Positions 25,632 through 34,061 of a stretch of 64,000 nt of DNA are shown piece by piece. Below the pieces are notes generated by a model. The model was not told where the DNA came from, made no database searches, and saw only the letters and a program-made list of their open reading frames with translations. Position 1 is the stretch's first letter. Every line of letters begins with the position of its first letter. Source of the DNA: Pseudarthrobacter siccitolerans. Lineage in GTDB: Bacteria > Actinomycetota > Actinomycetes > Actinomycetales > Micrococcaceae. The DNA is taken from positions 1 to 64,000 of the forward strand of contig NZ_CAQI01000048.1 of assembly GCF_001046895.1 (NCBI RefSeq), given 5' to 3'. A program made the position numbers and the translations under genes.

Positions 25632-26740
25632 GCACGGCCTTGCCCTCGGAGCGCAGCGCCATTCTGCGGCAGAACCGCGCCAGCCGTTCCCAGCGGCTTT
25701 TACGGGCCATGCGCACTCCGGGCGGCGCCGTCTTCGTCCTGTTGATCGCCCTCCTGGCGGCCATCATCGCGCTGAACCCCTCCTTCGGCGAGCCGGGCTC
25801 CTTCATCCGGTTCATCGGCCGGACAGCCCCGATCGCCATCGCCGCCATCGGCCAGTACTTCGTTATTGTCGGCGGCGAATTCGACCTGTCGATGGGATCG
25901 GTGGTGACCATGCAGGTCATCGTTGCCGGCAACCTCATCCGGCAGGACGATTCCAGGGTGATCCCGGTCCTGGTCCTCATGTTTGTGCTCGGCGCTTTCA
26001 TCGGGCTGGTGAACGGACTGATCACCACGCTGCTGAAGGTACCCAGCTTCATCGTGACGCTGGGCATGATGCTGGCCCTGCTCGGACTGGTGCTCTACTG
26101 GACCGGTGGCGCGGCCCAGGGAAACCCGGCGGACAGCTTCCGCCAGATCGGGCGCGGCGGGATCCAGGACGTGCCGGTCCTGGACATCATCCCCTACCCC
26201 GTCATCATCCTGGCGGCCGTGGCCGTCCTGGCATTCGTCCTGATGCGCCGCCCGTTCGGCCGCACACTCATCGCAGTCGGCGACAATCCACGGGCCGCCG
26301 AGCTGGCTGGCTCCCGCGTCTGGTGGGTGCGCACGCGGGCGTTCATCCTGTCGTCGCTGTCGGCCACCGTGGCCGGCATCCTGCTCGTGGGATACGCGGG
26401 AGTACACCCCTCGGTGGGGCGGGGTTACGAGTTCACGGCGATCACCGCCGTCGTGCTCGGTGGCGTGGTGCTGGGAGGCGGGCGCGGCTGGGTCCTGTCC
26501 GCGGCGGCCGGCGCGTTCGCGCTCGAGTCGCTGTTCACCCTCCTGAACTTCATGGGCGTCCAGGCCACGTGGCGGGACACGGTGCAGGGGGTCATCATCA
26601 TCATCGCTGTGGCAGCAGCGTCCAAGTCATGGCAGCGCAAGCGCAAGGGAGCTACTTCCGCTGCCCATGACGAACGGCACCGGCTAAGCGCAGCACCCAT
26701 GCCCCACAAGGGCACCCAACAAGGAGGAGATGGAGTCTGA
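25628..26740 (+). CDS. Sugar ABC transporter permease, RbsC type (second)
   Basis: A 370-residue permease homologous to its upstream neighbour, with the paired motifs AIGQYFVIVGGEFDLSMGSV and VVLGGVVLGGGRGWVLSAAA. The N-terminal 35 residues are basic and cytoplasmic; the C-terminal 50 residues are hydrophilic and not conserved in the family. The ATG at 25628 overlaps the previous stop (ATGA); its own stop shares a base with the next ATG. Part of the five-gene importer operon. Confidence 0.92.
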   Translation: MSTALPSERSAILRQNRASRSQRLLRAMRTPGGAVFVLLIALLAAIIALNPSFGEPGSFIRFIGRTAPIAIAAIGQYFVIVGGEFDLSMGSVVTMQVIVAGNLIRQDDSRVIPVLVLMFVLGAFIGLVNGLITTLLKVPSFIVTLGMMLALLGLVLYWTGGAAQGNPADSFRQIGRGGIQDVPVLDIIPYPVIILAAVAVLAFVLMRRPFGRTLIAVGDNPRAAELAGSRVWWVRTRAFILSSLSATVAGILLVGYAGVHPSVGRGYEFTAITAVVLGGVVLGGGRGWVLSAAAGAFALESLFTLLNFMGVQATWRDTVQGVIIIIAVAAASKSWQRKRKGATSAAHDERHRLSAAPMPHKGTQQGGDGV

Positions 26741-27963
26741 TGCGCAAACACTCAATCCGCGCGATCGCACTTGGCGCAGCAGTGCCGCTGGTAGTGCTGA
26801 CTGCCTGTACAACGGATCCGTCGGTGACTGAAACGACGACGGCGGCGCCTGCCCCCTCAGCCGCCGAAAGCAGTCCGGCGAGCCAGGACTGGTTTGACCA
26901 GGCGCTGTACGACGAGCAGTTTGAGCAACGCTCGGCCACCTTTGAAGGGAACGCGGAACAGCCCTACCTGCAGTACATTGCCGGCAACATGACGGACACC
27001 GCCAAGTTCGCCTCACCCGGCGCGAAGAAGGCCTGCTTCGCCAATGCCTCCATCTCCAACCCATGGCGCCAGACCGGCTGGATCACCATGAACCAGCAGC
27101 TCCAGGTCCTGAAGGACTCGGGGGTCATTTCCGAGATGGAAACCCGGGATGCCAAGGACAACGACAACACGCAGATCGCGGACATCGACTACTTCATTGA
27201 CGAAGCAAACTGCGACGCGTTCGTCATCTCGCCCAACTCCACGGCGGCCTTGACCCAGGCGGTGGAACGTGCCTGCGAGACCGGCAAGCCCGTGGTGGTG
27301 TTTGACCGCGGCGTGGAAACCAAATGCGCCACCACGTTCATCCACCCGATCGGCGGCTTCGCCTGGGGTATCGACACCGCCACATTCCTTACCGACAAGC
27401 TGCAGTCCGGTGACAAGGTGGTGGCCCTGCGCATCCTTCCGGGCGTGGACGTGCTGGAGCACCGCTGGGCGGCGGCCAAGAAGATCTTTGAGGAAAAGGG
27501 AATCCAGGCCAAGGACTACTTCACCGGCGCCGACCCCACCGAGATCAAGAAAATCATCTCCGATGAACTGGCCACCGGCGACGTCAAGGGTGTGTGGATG
27601 GACGCCGGCGACGGTGCCGTCGCTGCCCTTGAAGCTTTCGAGGATGCCGGCAAGGACCTGCCGGTGATGACGGGCGAGGATGAGATGAGCTTCCTGACCA
27701 AGTGGAAGGAAACCGGAATCGATGCCATGGCCCCGGTCTACTCCAACTTCCAGTGGCGGACCCCGCTGCTGGCTTTGGAAAAGATCTTCAAGGGTGAGCA
27801 GATCCCGGCCGAATGGGTCCTGCCGCAGAAGCCCATCCTCGCGGACGAACTGGACACCTGGCTGCAGCGCAACGAGGGGATGCCGAGCGGGCACTACGCC
27901 AAGTTCGGCGGGGAAGACCTCCCCGGCTACCCGGACGTCTGGCAGAAGCGGCAGATCCCCTGA
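26740..27963 (+). CDS. Sugar ABC transporter binding lipoprotein, ribose-binding-protein fold
   Basis: A 407-residue lipoprotein with signal peptide and lipobox VLTAC (Cys at residue 23). The mature part has the two-lobed sugar-binding fold of the RbsB family: DAFVISPNSTAALTQAVERA and GKPVVVFDRGVE correspond to the family's ligand-lobe segments, and TGDVKGVWMDAGDGAVAALE to the second lobe. A threonine/alanine-rich linker follows the lipidation site. Its start codon shares a base with the upstream permease stop. The ligand is probably a monosaccharide related to the epimerase encoded next (inference). Confidence 0.9.
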   Translation: MRKHSIRAIALGAAVPLVVLTACTTDPSVTETTTAAPAPSAAESSPASQDWFDQALYDEQFEQRSATFEGNAEQPYLQYIAGNMTDTAKFASPGAKKACFANASISNPWRQTGWITMNQQLQVLKDSGVISEMETRDAKDNDNTQIADIDYFIDEANCDAFVISPNSTAALTQAVERACETGKPVVVFDRGVETKCATTFIHPIGGFAWGIDTATFLTDKLQSGDKVVALRILPGVDVLEHRWAAAKKIFEEKGIQAKDYFTGADPTEIKKIISDELATGDVKGVWMDAGDGAVAALEAFEDAGKDLPVMTGEDEMSFLTKWKETGIDAMAPVYSNFQWRTPLLALEKIFKGEQIPAEWVLPQKPILADELDTWLQRNEGMPSGHYAKFGGEDLPGYPDVWQKRQIP

Positions 27964-27989
27964 CACCGGACAGCCTTGGACGGAGCAGC

Positions 27990-28838
27990 GTGGAGCGTCC
28001 TATCGGGATCAGCACCTGGGTCTGGGATTCGCCCCTGACCGATGCCAACCTGGGCGGACACTTGGCGAGGATCGCCGCGCTGGGGTTTGACGCCGTCGAA
28101 CTGCCGCTGGAAAACGACGGCGACTTCACAGCCGCCGCGGTGCGTGAAGCCCTGCAGTCCACGGGGCTGACGCCGTACCTTGTGGGTGCCATGGCGCCGG
28201 GGCGGGACCTCGTGTCCGCCGCCCCGGCGTCCGTGGAAGCGACGCAGGCCTACCTTCTGGCCTGCGTCGCCATGGCGGCTAGCATCGGTTCACCTACATT
28301 GTGTGGTCCTTTCTATGCCCAGACCGGCCGGACCTGGCGGATGTCGCCTGAGCAGCGGCGGGAGGCCTACGCCGAGCTGCGCCGCAACCTGAAGCCGGTG
28401 GCGGACCGGGCTTTGGAAGCGGGGGTGGTCCTGGGAATTGAGCCGCTGAACCGGTACGAGACGTCACTGATCAACACGGTGGAGCAGGCACTCGAGGCGC
28501 TGGGGCCGTTGCTTGGCAACGGCGTCGGCATTGCCCTAGACAGCTACCACCTGCACATCGAGGAGCGTTCGCTGGCCGCCGCGGTCCGGGCGGCCGGAGA
28601 ACACGTGGTGCACGTGCAGGTTTGCGGGAACGACCGCGGCGCGCCCGGCGGGGACCAGACCGACTGGGACGGCTTCCTGCAGGCCCTGGACGAGGTGGGC
28701 TACACGGGGCCGTTGAACATTGAGAGTTTCACGGCGGACAATGCCGCGATTGCCATTGCGGCCTCCATCTGGCGGCCGCTGGCCCCAAGCCAGGACGAGC
28801 TGGCGGCCAAGGGGCTGGCGTTCCTGCGGGATTTGTGA
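27990..28838 (+). CDS. Sugar phosphate isomerase/epimerase, D-tagatose 3-epimerase-like
   Basis: A 282-residue TIM-barrel protein of the AP-endonuclease-2/D-tagatose 3-epimerase group. The four metal ligands and catalytic glutamates fit the pattern: GIEPLNRYE, ALDSYHLHIEE, HVQVCGNDRGAPGG and NIESF, each comparable to its place in ketose 3-epimerases. The GTG start is preceded by GGAG. It closes the ribose-type importer operon 26 bp after the binding protein, so its substrate is likely the imported sugar or its keto form (allulose, tagatose or an inositol derivative). The exact activity is inference. Confidence 0.85.
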   Translation: MERPIGISTWVWDSPLTDANLGGHLARIAALGFDAVELPLENDGDFTAAAVREALQSTGLTPYLVGAMAPGRDLVSAAPASVEATQAYLLACVAMAASIGSPTLCGPFYAQTGRTWRMSPEQRREAYAELRRNLKPVADRALEAGVVLGIEPLNRYETSLINTVEQALEALGPLLGNGVGIALDSYHLHIEERSLAAAVRAAGEHVVHVQVCGNDRGAPGGDQTDWDGFLQALDEVGYTGPLNIESFTADNAAIAIAASIWRPLAPSQDELAAKGLAFLRDL

Positions 28839-28876
28839 CCCCTATTACGACGGCGGGTGGCCGCCGGCCGCTGCCT

Positions 28877-29752
28877 CTAGACGGATTGCCGGTCCAGCCA
28901 CTGCCGTACAGTCAAGGCCTCCGGCAGAATCCCGTGGGTGGTCTGCGTGCTCATGTCGAACTGCCCGGTCCGCAGCCACCGCCACATGGTGGTGAGGTCC
29001 TTCCCCACGAACCGTTCAAAAAGCTTCTCCGGCATCGGTAACCCACGCGGCTTCCGCCCGGTCCGTTCCTGCCACATGGCGCGGCATTGCTCGATCGACT
29101 GGACGTCGGACGCCAGACCCAGCACTGCACCGCTCCATCGAACGGGATCGGCGAACATCCGGGCGGCGATGGCACCCAGATCGTCGACGCACAGCCAGCC
29201 CACCGGCCGGGACGGACCCATCAGCTTGGGCATCAGATGCCAGGTGGAAAACTGCGGGTAGTAGCCCTTGTCCGTCATCAACTCCATAAACGCCATCGGG
29301 CGGAGCACAGTGAGCGGCAGTCCCAGGTCACGGAAACGCTGGGCAATGACCAGTTTCGAGTCCCACGAGTCCACACCGGTCCGGTTATCACCCACCCCTG
29401 CCGCGCCGTACACCACGTGCCGGATGCCGGTCCCGGCGGCAGCCTCGGCCACGTTGCCACCCTGCCTGACCTCGGCGTCGAACCCGATGGCCTGCGGATT
29501 CTGGACGTTGAAAAGTCCATACGCGCCCGCGAACGCCCTGTCGAGTGAAGCGGGATCCTCGGTGTCCGCGTGCTGAACCTCCGCGCCGAAATTGAGCAGC
29601 GCCTGGGCAGCTTCACTGGCGGGGTTCCGGGTGAGCGCCCGCACCTGCCAGCCGTCCTTTAGCAGGTGCTTGACCACAGCCGAGCCCTGCCGCCCGGTCG
29701 CCCCGACCACTGCTACAACGCCGGGACGGCTACCGTCAGAGGAAGAATCCAT
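28877..29752 (-). CDS. NmrA-family NAD(P)-binding protein
   Basis: A 291-residue atypical short-chain dehydrogenase. The N-terminal dinucleotide motif is VAVVGATGRQGSAVVKHLL (G-x-x-G-x-x-G); VRALTRNPAS follows, with an Arg suited to NADP. HVVYGAAGVGDNRTG replaces the usual catalytic Tyr-x-x-x-Lys, as in NmrA redox-sensor-like proteins. The C-terminal part from about residue 180 resembles the family's substrate domain. It is a single leftward gene; a tandem repeat lies in its upstream region. Redox sensing versus catalysis cannot be decided. Confidence 0.87.
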   Translation of the reverse strand: MDSSSDGSRPGVVAVVGATGRQGSAVVKHLLKDGWQVRALTRNPASEAAQALLNFGAEVQHADTEDPASLDRAFAGAYGLFNVQNPQAIGFDAEVRQGGNVAEAAAGTGIRHVVYGAAGVGDNRTGVDSWDSKLVIAQRFRDLGLPLTVLRPMAFMELMTDKGYYPQFSTWHLMPKLMGPSRPVGWLCVDDLGAIAARMFADPVRWSGAVLGLASDVQSIEQCRAMWQERTGRKPRGLPMPEKLFERFVGKDLTTMWRWLRTGQFDMSTQTTHGILPEALTVRQWLDRQSV

Positions 29753-29831
29753 GGCTCAGTATGGCACTCGTGCACGCGAAAGTTGAGTCAGACAAGCCTG
29801 CCTCTTGGAGGTGATGGGGCGTTGGCCGGAA

Positions 29832-29917
29832 GGCCGCGTTAAGTGAGCGAGCGTCCCGGGATCGGCCGCGTTAAGTGAGAGAGCGTCCCGGGATCGGCCG
29901 CGTTAAGTGAGAGAGCG
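29832..29917. repeat. 32-bp tandem repeat, 2.7 copies
   Basis: Units begin at 29832, 29864 and 29896 with one mismatch; each contains GCGTTAAGTGAGAGAGCG (GAGCGAGCG in the first). The array fills the space between the amidase stop and the NmrA promoter. No spacer pattern is present, so it is not a CRISPR array. Confidence 0.85.
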
Positions 29918-29924
29918 TTTGGGG

Positions 29925-31343
29925 TTAGAGGGAGCCCTCGAGCCATTCCGCAAAGTCCAACGCCAGCGCATCCGCGCCCGGGCGTGCAACAACCTGGACG
30001 GACAGGGGCAGGCCCTCGGATGACAACGCGACGGGCAGCGAAACAACAGGTGCGCCAACCATGGTCACGGCCCTGCATTGGCCCATGATGTCCCAGCCGA
30101 AAATGGATTGCCCGTCGATGTCCAGCTTTCCGGACACGTCGCACGCAGGACCGCCGGCCACCGGCAGGAGGACGATGTCCGCGGTATCGAAGACCGCCAA
30201 GTCCCGCCTTCTTGCCTGTTCGGATTCGGCAAAGGCCGCGTCGAGTTCGCGTGCGTCAGTTTCCATTGAACGCCGGATGACGTCGAGATTCGCGGGGAGA
30301 ACCAGGCGCTCCCGGCCGGCGACAGCCGCGGCATGATCAATCATCGGATCAATCGGGCGGAGCCGGTTATAGGCCGCCAGTGATCCCGCAAAGAGATCCG
30401 GTACGTGCGTCAACGCCCGGACCTCCGGCCCGATCTGCTGCGCCAAGGAAGCCATCATCGCTGACACTTCACGCCGTACCGGCCCCAATGCGGATCCATC
30501 ACTCCAAGCCACCGCAACGTTGCCGGGGAGAGCCCCGCCACCCAACGTCCCAACGCCGGGGCGTAGACCCGTAAGAACTGCGAGCGCCGTCCGCAGGTCC
30601 CGCACTGACCGCGCCAGCGGCCCCATGACTTGAGTGGCCGCTTGCAGGCGGGCACCGGGCGGGGACGGGTTGCCAACCCCGTACCAGCCGCCCGCTCCGG
30701 GAACGATTCCCAGGTCGGGAACCGTCCGCGGGGTGGGCCGCAGGGCGGTGATACCCACGCATTGCGCCGGCCACCGCAGTGATCCGCCGTAGTCGGTGCC
30801 CAAGCCGAGCGCCGAGATGCCGGCAGCGACGGCGGCAGCTTCTCCCCCGCTCGAGCCACCCGCCGTCGCGCCGGGAAACCGGGGGTTGAGCGTCCGGCCC
30901 CCGACAGCGCTCTCGGTGATGGCACCGAACGCAAACTCGGGGCAGTTGGTCTTCCCGATCATCACGGCCCCCGCCTCCTGCAGGCGCCGCACAGCAATGG
31001 CAGTGAATGAGGCGACGTTTCCGGCGTACGCGGCACTGCCGCCGGTCAGCCGCAGGCCTGCCACGGCGATGACGTCCTTGACGCTGAGGGGAACTCCGGC
31101 CAGCGGCCCCGGATCCTCCCCGCGGGCACGGCGGCGGTCCACCTCCTTCGCGGCGATGGCGGCACCGTCCCAGTCCTCCTGGATAAAGGCACAAAGAGAA
31201 GGAGCTGAATCGGCCCGTGACCGCGACTCCGCCAGAACGTCCTCGGCGGAGGCATCACCGGTGCGGACCGCGGAGGCGATCGCGGTGGCGTCACGGAGCG
31301 CTGTCTCCAGTGGGCCAGTGCCCTGCAGGCTATCGTCTTGCAC
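29925..31343 (-). CDS. Amidase signature family hydrolase
   Basis: A 472-residue amidase/GatA-like enzyme. The catalytic Lys is in GVPLSVKDVIAVAG, and the Gly/Ser-rich signature with the cis-Ser and nucleophile Ser is GATAGGSSGGEAAAVAAG, followed by LGTDYGGSLRWPAQCVG. The C-terminus with GLPLSVQVVARPGADALALD is also typical. The start is GTG with a poor ribosome binding site. It is unlinked to gatB/gatC, so a stand-alone amide hydrolase is more likely than the tRNA amidotransferase subunit. Substrate unknown. Confidence 0.92.
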   Translation of the reverse strand: MQDDSLQGTGPLETALRDATAIASAVRTGDASAEDVLAESRSRADSAPSLCAFIQEDWDGAAIAAKEVDRRRARGEDPGPLAGVPLSVKDVIAVAGLRLTGGSAAYAGNVASFTAIAVRRLQEAGAVMIGKTNCPEFAFGAITESAVGGRTLNPRFPGATAGGSSGGEAAAVAAGISALGLGTDYGGSLRWPAQCVGITALRPTPRTVPDLGIVPGAGGWYGVGNPSPPGARLQAATQVMGPLARSVRDLRTALAVLTGLRPGVGTLGGGALPGNVAVAWSDGSALGPVRREVSAMMASLAQQIGPEVRALTHVPDLFAGSLAAYNRLRPIDPMIDHAAAVAGRERLVLPANLDVIRRSMETDARELDAAFAESEQARRRDLAVFDTADIVLLPVAGGPACDVSGKLDIDGQSIFGWDIMGQCRAVTMVGAPVVSLPVALSSEGLPLSVQVVARPGADALALDFAEWLEGSL

Positions 31344-31531
31344 GCCTGCACCGGGCTGGTGTCGGGCCTGGGAGCCTCAGTGTCATGGTCACGTGCAGCG
31401 CTCCTTGTGGGTCATTGGTCCCGCACTTCATAGCTCTCGCAGGGCACGTACGGGTGGTTGAACCGAATGTATCAGGACGATGTCTGCCGGAAGACACTCC
31501 CCCGCCAGGGCGGTTGAGCCGGCTGAGCTCA

Positions 31532-31690
31532 GGGCAGCTGATCTTCACCGGCGAGAACCCACTTGAGGCCGCGAGAGCTTTCGCGGCCGCCGATCCCTAT
31601 GTCACCAACGGCGTCGTGACGTCCTGGACCGCCCGTAAATGGACCACGGTGATCGGACAAGAGGCGGCCACACCCGCCCGGCCCACATAG
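31532..31690 (+). pseudogene. YciI-domain remnant (C-terminal half)
   Basis: The 52 residues before the stop at 31690 resemble the second half of YciI-like proteins (QLIFTGENPLEAARAFAAAD, then PYVTNGVVTSWTARKW). The N-terminal half with the domain's first strand and conserved histidine is missing: upstream codons read as unrelated sequence. A truncated leftover is the simplest reading. Confidence 0.45.
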
Positions 31691-31750
31691 CCAACAACAG
31701 CGGTCCACATTCCCCTTGTTTACGTCCGGTTCGAGCGTAGGGTTCTGTCC

Positions 31751-32590
31751 ATGGAACCGTTTCGGGCCATCCTGCTTCCTGGCGCCGTGCTCCCCGCGCA
31801 CCTGGCCTACAAAGCGTTGATTGAAGCCCTTGGGCCGGACGTGCAGGCCGTCGCCAAGGAACTTGAGCTCTACAAGAAGGACGAGCCGCCCGCGGGCTGG
31901 ACGCTGGACACCGAAGTAGAGGGCGTCCTGCGCGAAGCCGATGAACAGGGCTGGCAGACGTTCCACCTCGTGGGCTATTCGGGCGGCGGGGCGGCTGCAC
32001 TCGCGTTTGCTGCCAAACATCCGGAACGGCTGGAGAGCCTCGCCGTGCTGGAGCCGGCCTGGGCGGGGAACTGGGACTGGAGCCCTGCCTATGCCGAGCA
32101 TCGGCTGCACTACGAGACGCTGGAGGCGCTGCCTTCGGAGCAGCTCATGCCCGCCTTCATGAGGCTGGGAGTCAGGCCCGATGTCGTCCTTCCGCAACCG
32201 GAACCGGGTCCCCCGCCGCCATGGATGGCGCTGCGGCCGGCGGGTATCCTGGCGTTCCTGAGGACCTTCAGGGACTATGACCTGGACAGGTCGCGGCTGG
32301 CCGCTTTCACCCAGCCCGTGTTCTTTGCCCTCGGCGGACTGAGCCATCCCGACGACTACGGGGAGGTAGCCGCCCGGCTTTCCAGGGTTTTCTTCCCGGA
32401 TTTCCATCTCGAGGTGTTTCCTCACCGCCACCACTTCGACCCGCCCCACCGGGCGGAGCCTGAACGGCTGGCCGAAGGGCTCCTGCGCCATTGGGCATCG
32501 GCGGAGGGCGGCCCTTCCAGCCGCAGCACCACCACACGGACTGAAACCGGAAAATCCACCGCCCGCCCGGGCATGCACGGCAGACCATGA
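31751..32590 (+). CDS. Alpha/beta-fold hydrolase
   Basis: A 279-residue protein of the alpha/beta hydrolase fold. The nucleophile elbow is HLVGYSGGGAAALAFAAKHP with Ser at about residue 77; the late histidine is likely in FPHRHHFDPPHR. The last 30 residues are Thr/Ser/Arg-rich and not part of the fold. It stands alone between the YciI remnant and a converging deaminase gene. No substrate can be inferred; the family includes esterases, lipases and haloalkane dehalogenases. Confidence 0.85.
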   Translation: MEPFRAILLPGAVLPAHLAYKALIEALGPDVQAVAKELELYKKDEPPAGWTLDTEVEGVLREADEQGWQTFHLVGYSGGGAAALAFAAKHPERLESLAVLEPAWAGNWDWSPAYAEHRLHYETLEALPSEQLMPAFMRLGVRPDVVLPQPEPGPPPPWMALRPAGILAFLRTFRDYDLDRSRLAAFTQPVFFALGGLSHPDDYGEVAARLSRVFFPDFHLEVFPHRHHFDPPHRAEPERLAEGLLRHWASAEGGPSSRSTTTRTETGKSTARPGMHGRP

Positions 32591-32693
32591 ATGGAGGACA
32601 ACCTGGCACGGTTCCGCCGGCTCGGCTTCATCCTCTGACCGCCTGCAGAACGCTTCCGCCGCCCCTGGCCCAAGCAACCCAGCAGGACAGAGG

Positions 32694-33173
32694 CTACTCA
32701 GCGATGTCCTCTGCCCACAGCTCCGGGTGGGCGTCCTGAAACCTGCCCATCATGTCCACGCAACGCTGATCATCCAGAACCACCACGTCAACGCCGCGTG
32801 ACCGCAGAAGCTCCAGCTCGCCGTCGAACGTGCGTGCCTCCCCCACCACCACACGGGGGATTTTGAACTGGATGATGGTTCCGGCGCACATGGCACACGG
32901 GGCGAGGGTGGTGTACAGGGTGGCGTCGCGGTAGCTCTTCTGCCGGCCGGCTGCGCGCAGCGCGGACATCTCCCCGTGCGCGATGGGATCAGCGTTCTGG
33001 ACGCGTTCGTTGTGGCCGCCTGCAATCACCACGCCATCCCGTGCGAGCGCCGCGCCGATGGGGATGCCGCCCTCGGCCAGGCTCTTCTGCGCGGCCTGAT
33101 AGGCGGCTTCGAAGGCGGAGAGGTCGGTGCTGTCCAGTTCCAGCATGGTGGATTGCGGCTGCTCGTGCGTCAT
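32694..33173 (-). CDS. Nucleoside/cytosine deaminase family protein
   Basis: A 159-residue zinc-dependent deaminase of the cytidine-deaminase-like fold. The metal and proton-shuttle motifs are AHGEMSALRAAG and TLAPCAMCAGTIIQF. The sequence is closer in layout to fungal cytosine deaminase than to tRNA adenosine deaminase: short, with the C-terminal WAEDIAE. The ATG at 33173 is chosen because the frame upstream codes for nothing protein-like. A stand-alone salvage enzyme, perhaps connected with the nucleoside locus at 18.5-22 kb, though not adjacent to it. Confidence 0.9.
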   Translation of the reverse strand: MTHEQPQSTMLELDSTDLSAFEAAYQAAQKSLAEGGIPIGAALARDGVVIAGGHNERVQNADPIAHGEMSALRAAGRQKSYRDATLYTTLAPCAMCAGTIIQFKIPRVVVGEARTFDGELELLRSRGVDVVVLDDQRCVDMMGRFQDAHPELWAEDIAE

Positions 33174-33362
33174 GGCGCCATTGTTGCACAGCTGTTCCCA
33201 CTCCCCTGGGCCGCCACAGCGCCTGTCGCGGCCACCAATGCGGCAGGAATACTCGGCAAAAACTGGGCTAAACCTGGGACACCGGCCTCCGCCCGGCCTA
33301 TACGATTTCCGAGACATCCGGGACCCGGGGGCTTCCGGGAAACCAAAAAAATGGGGGAACTA

Positions 33363-33938
33363 ATGCAGGAACTGGGCCGCATCTATTGGACACGGCAGGG
33401 CCTTCGCCTGGCCTACTCAGCCTTGATGGTGTGGCTTGCCGTCGCCGTGATGACGGCGCTTCTGCCGAAGGGAACATCTGTGGCCGGAACGGCGCCGTCC
33501 TCGGCCGCCGAGGTTCTGCGCGGCTTGGTGGACAGCGTTGTCGCCGCGGCCGCTCTCCCCGGCGTGGCCGTCGTCGTACTGGGCATTGTGGGCGCCGTCA
33601 TCAGCGCCCGGGACGTCCGGCGCCGGGACCCGGTACGCCGCTTCACCCGCCAGCAGCGCCGCGAGGGGATGGCCCGGGCCGGTGGCCAGTGTGAGATGGA
33701 AAGCGGATTCGGCCGCCGCTGCGGCCGCCCGGCCGAGCACGGCGACCACTTCTATCCCTGGTCCAAGGGCGGCTCCACCAGCCTGCAGAACTTCGTCGCT
33801 GCGTGCGCCCGGTGCAACCGCGCGAAGCGTGCAAGGATTCCGTCGCCGGCCCAGCAGCAACGGATGGAACGACGACGGCGGGACTACGTTCCGCCGTCGT
33901 CCTCCGTCAGTGTCGGTGAACGCCAACCGCTTCCGTAG
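33363..33938 (+). CDS. Membrane-anchored HNH-domain protein
   Basis: A 191-residue protein with two N-terminal hydrophobic segments (about residues 14-34 and 52-78), then a basic linker (RDVRRRDPVRRFTRQQRREG) and a C-terminal HNH-type domain with a zinc knuckle: CEMESGFGRRCGRP, HGDHFYPWSKGG, and ACARCNRAKRARIP. The ATG at 33363 has GGGGGAA upstream. Residues from about 158 to the end lie in a 101-bp segment that recurs after the SLATT gene, so this gene marks one edge of a cassette. Whether it is an active nuclease and part of the defence unit is unknown. Confidence 0.8.
   Translation: MQELGRIYWTRQGLRLAYSALMVWLAVAVMTALLPKGTSVAGTAPSSAAEVLRGLVDSVVAAAALPGVAVVVLGIVGAVISARDVRRRDPVRRFTRQQRREGMARAGGQCEMESGFGRRCGRPAEHGDHFYPWSKGGSTSLQNFVAACARCNRAKRARIPSPAQQQRMERRRRDYVPPSSSVSVGERQPLP
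33834..33934 (+). repeat. 101-bp direct repeat, copy A (3' end of HNH gene)
   Basis: This segment matches 35709-35809 with about nine differences and no gaps. It contains an 11-bp inverted repeat (33871-33881 with 33891-33901), able to form a hairpin. It lies inside the HNH coding sequence. With copy B it brackets the TIR and SLATT genes. Confidence 0.9.
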
Positions 33939-34061
33939 GTCCTTCCGCCTGGAACTTCCTGTTTCATAGACAGACCGTTCCCCCGGCTGTAACGCCCCAG
34001 TAACGCCTCCGGCGGTGTAATGCCCGCAGGGTCTGGGCTCGGTCGCAGAAGGTCGTGGGCA

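Noticed and set aside
29832..29917. Short direct repeats that might suggest a CRISPR array
   Set aside because: Repeats are head-to-tail without spacers, and there are no cas genes.
29925..31343. Amidase as GatA of the tRNA amidotransferase
   Set aside because: No gatB or gatC nearby and the sequence context is that of a stand-alone amidase.
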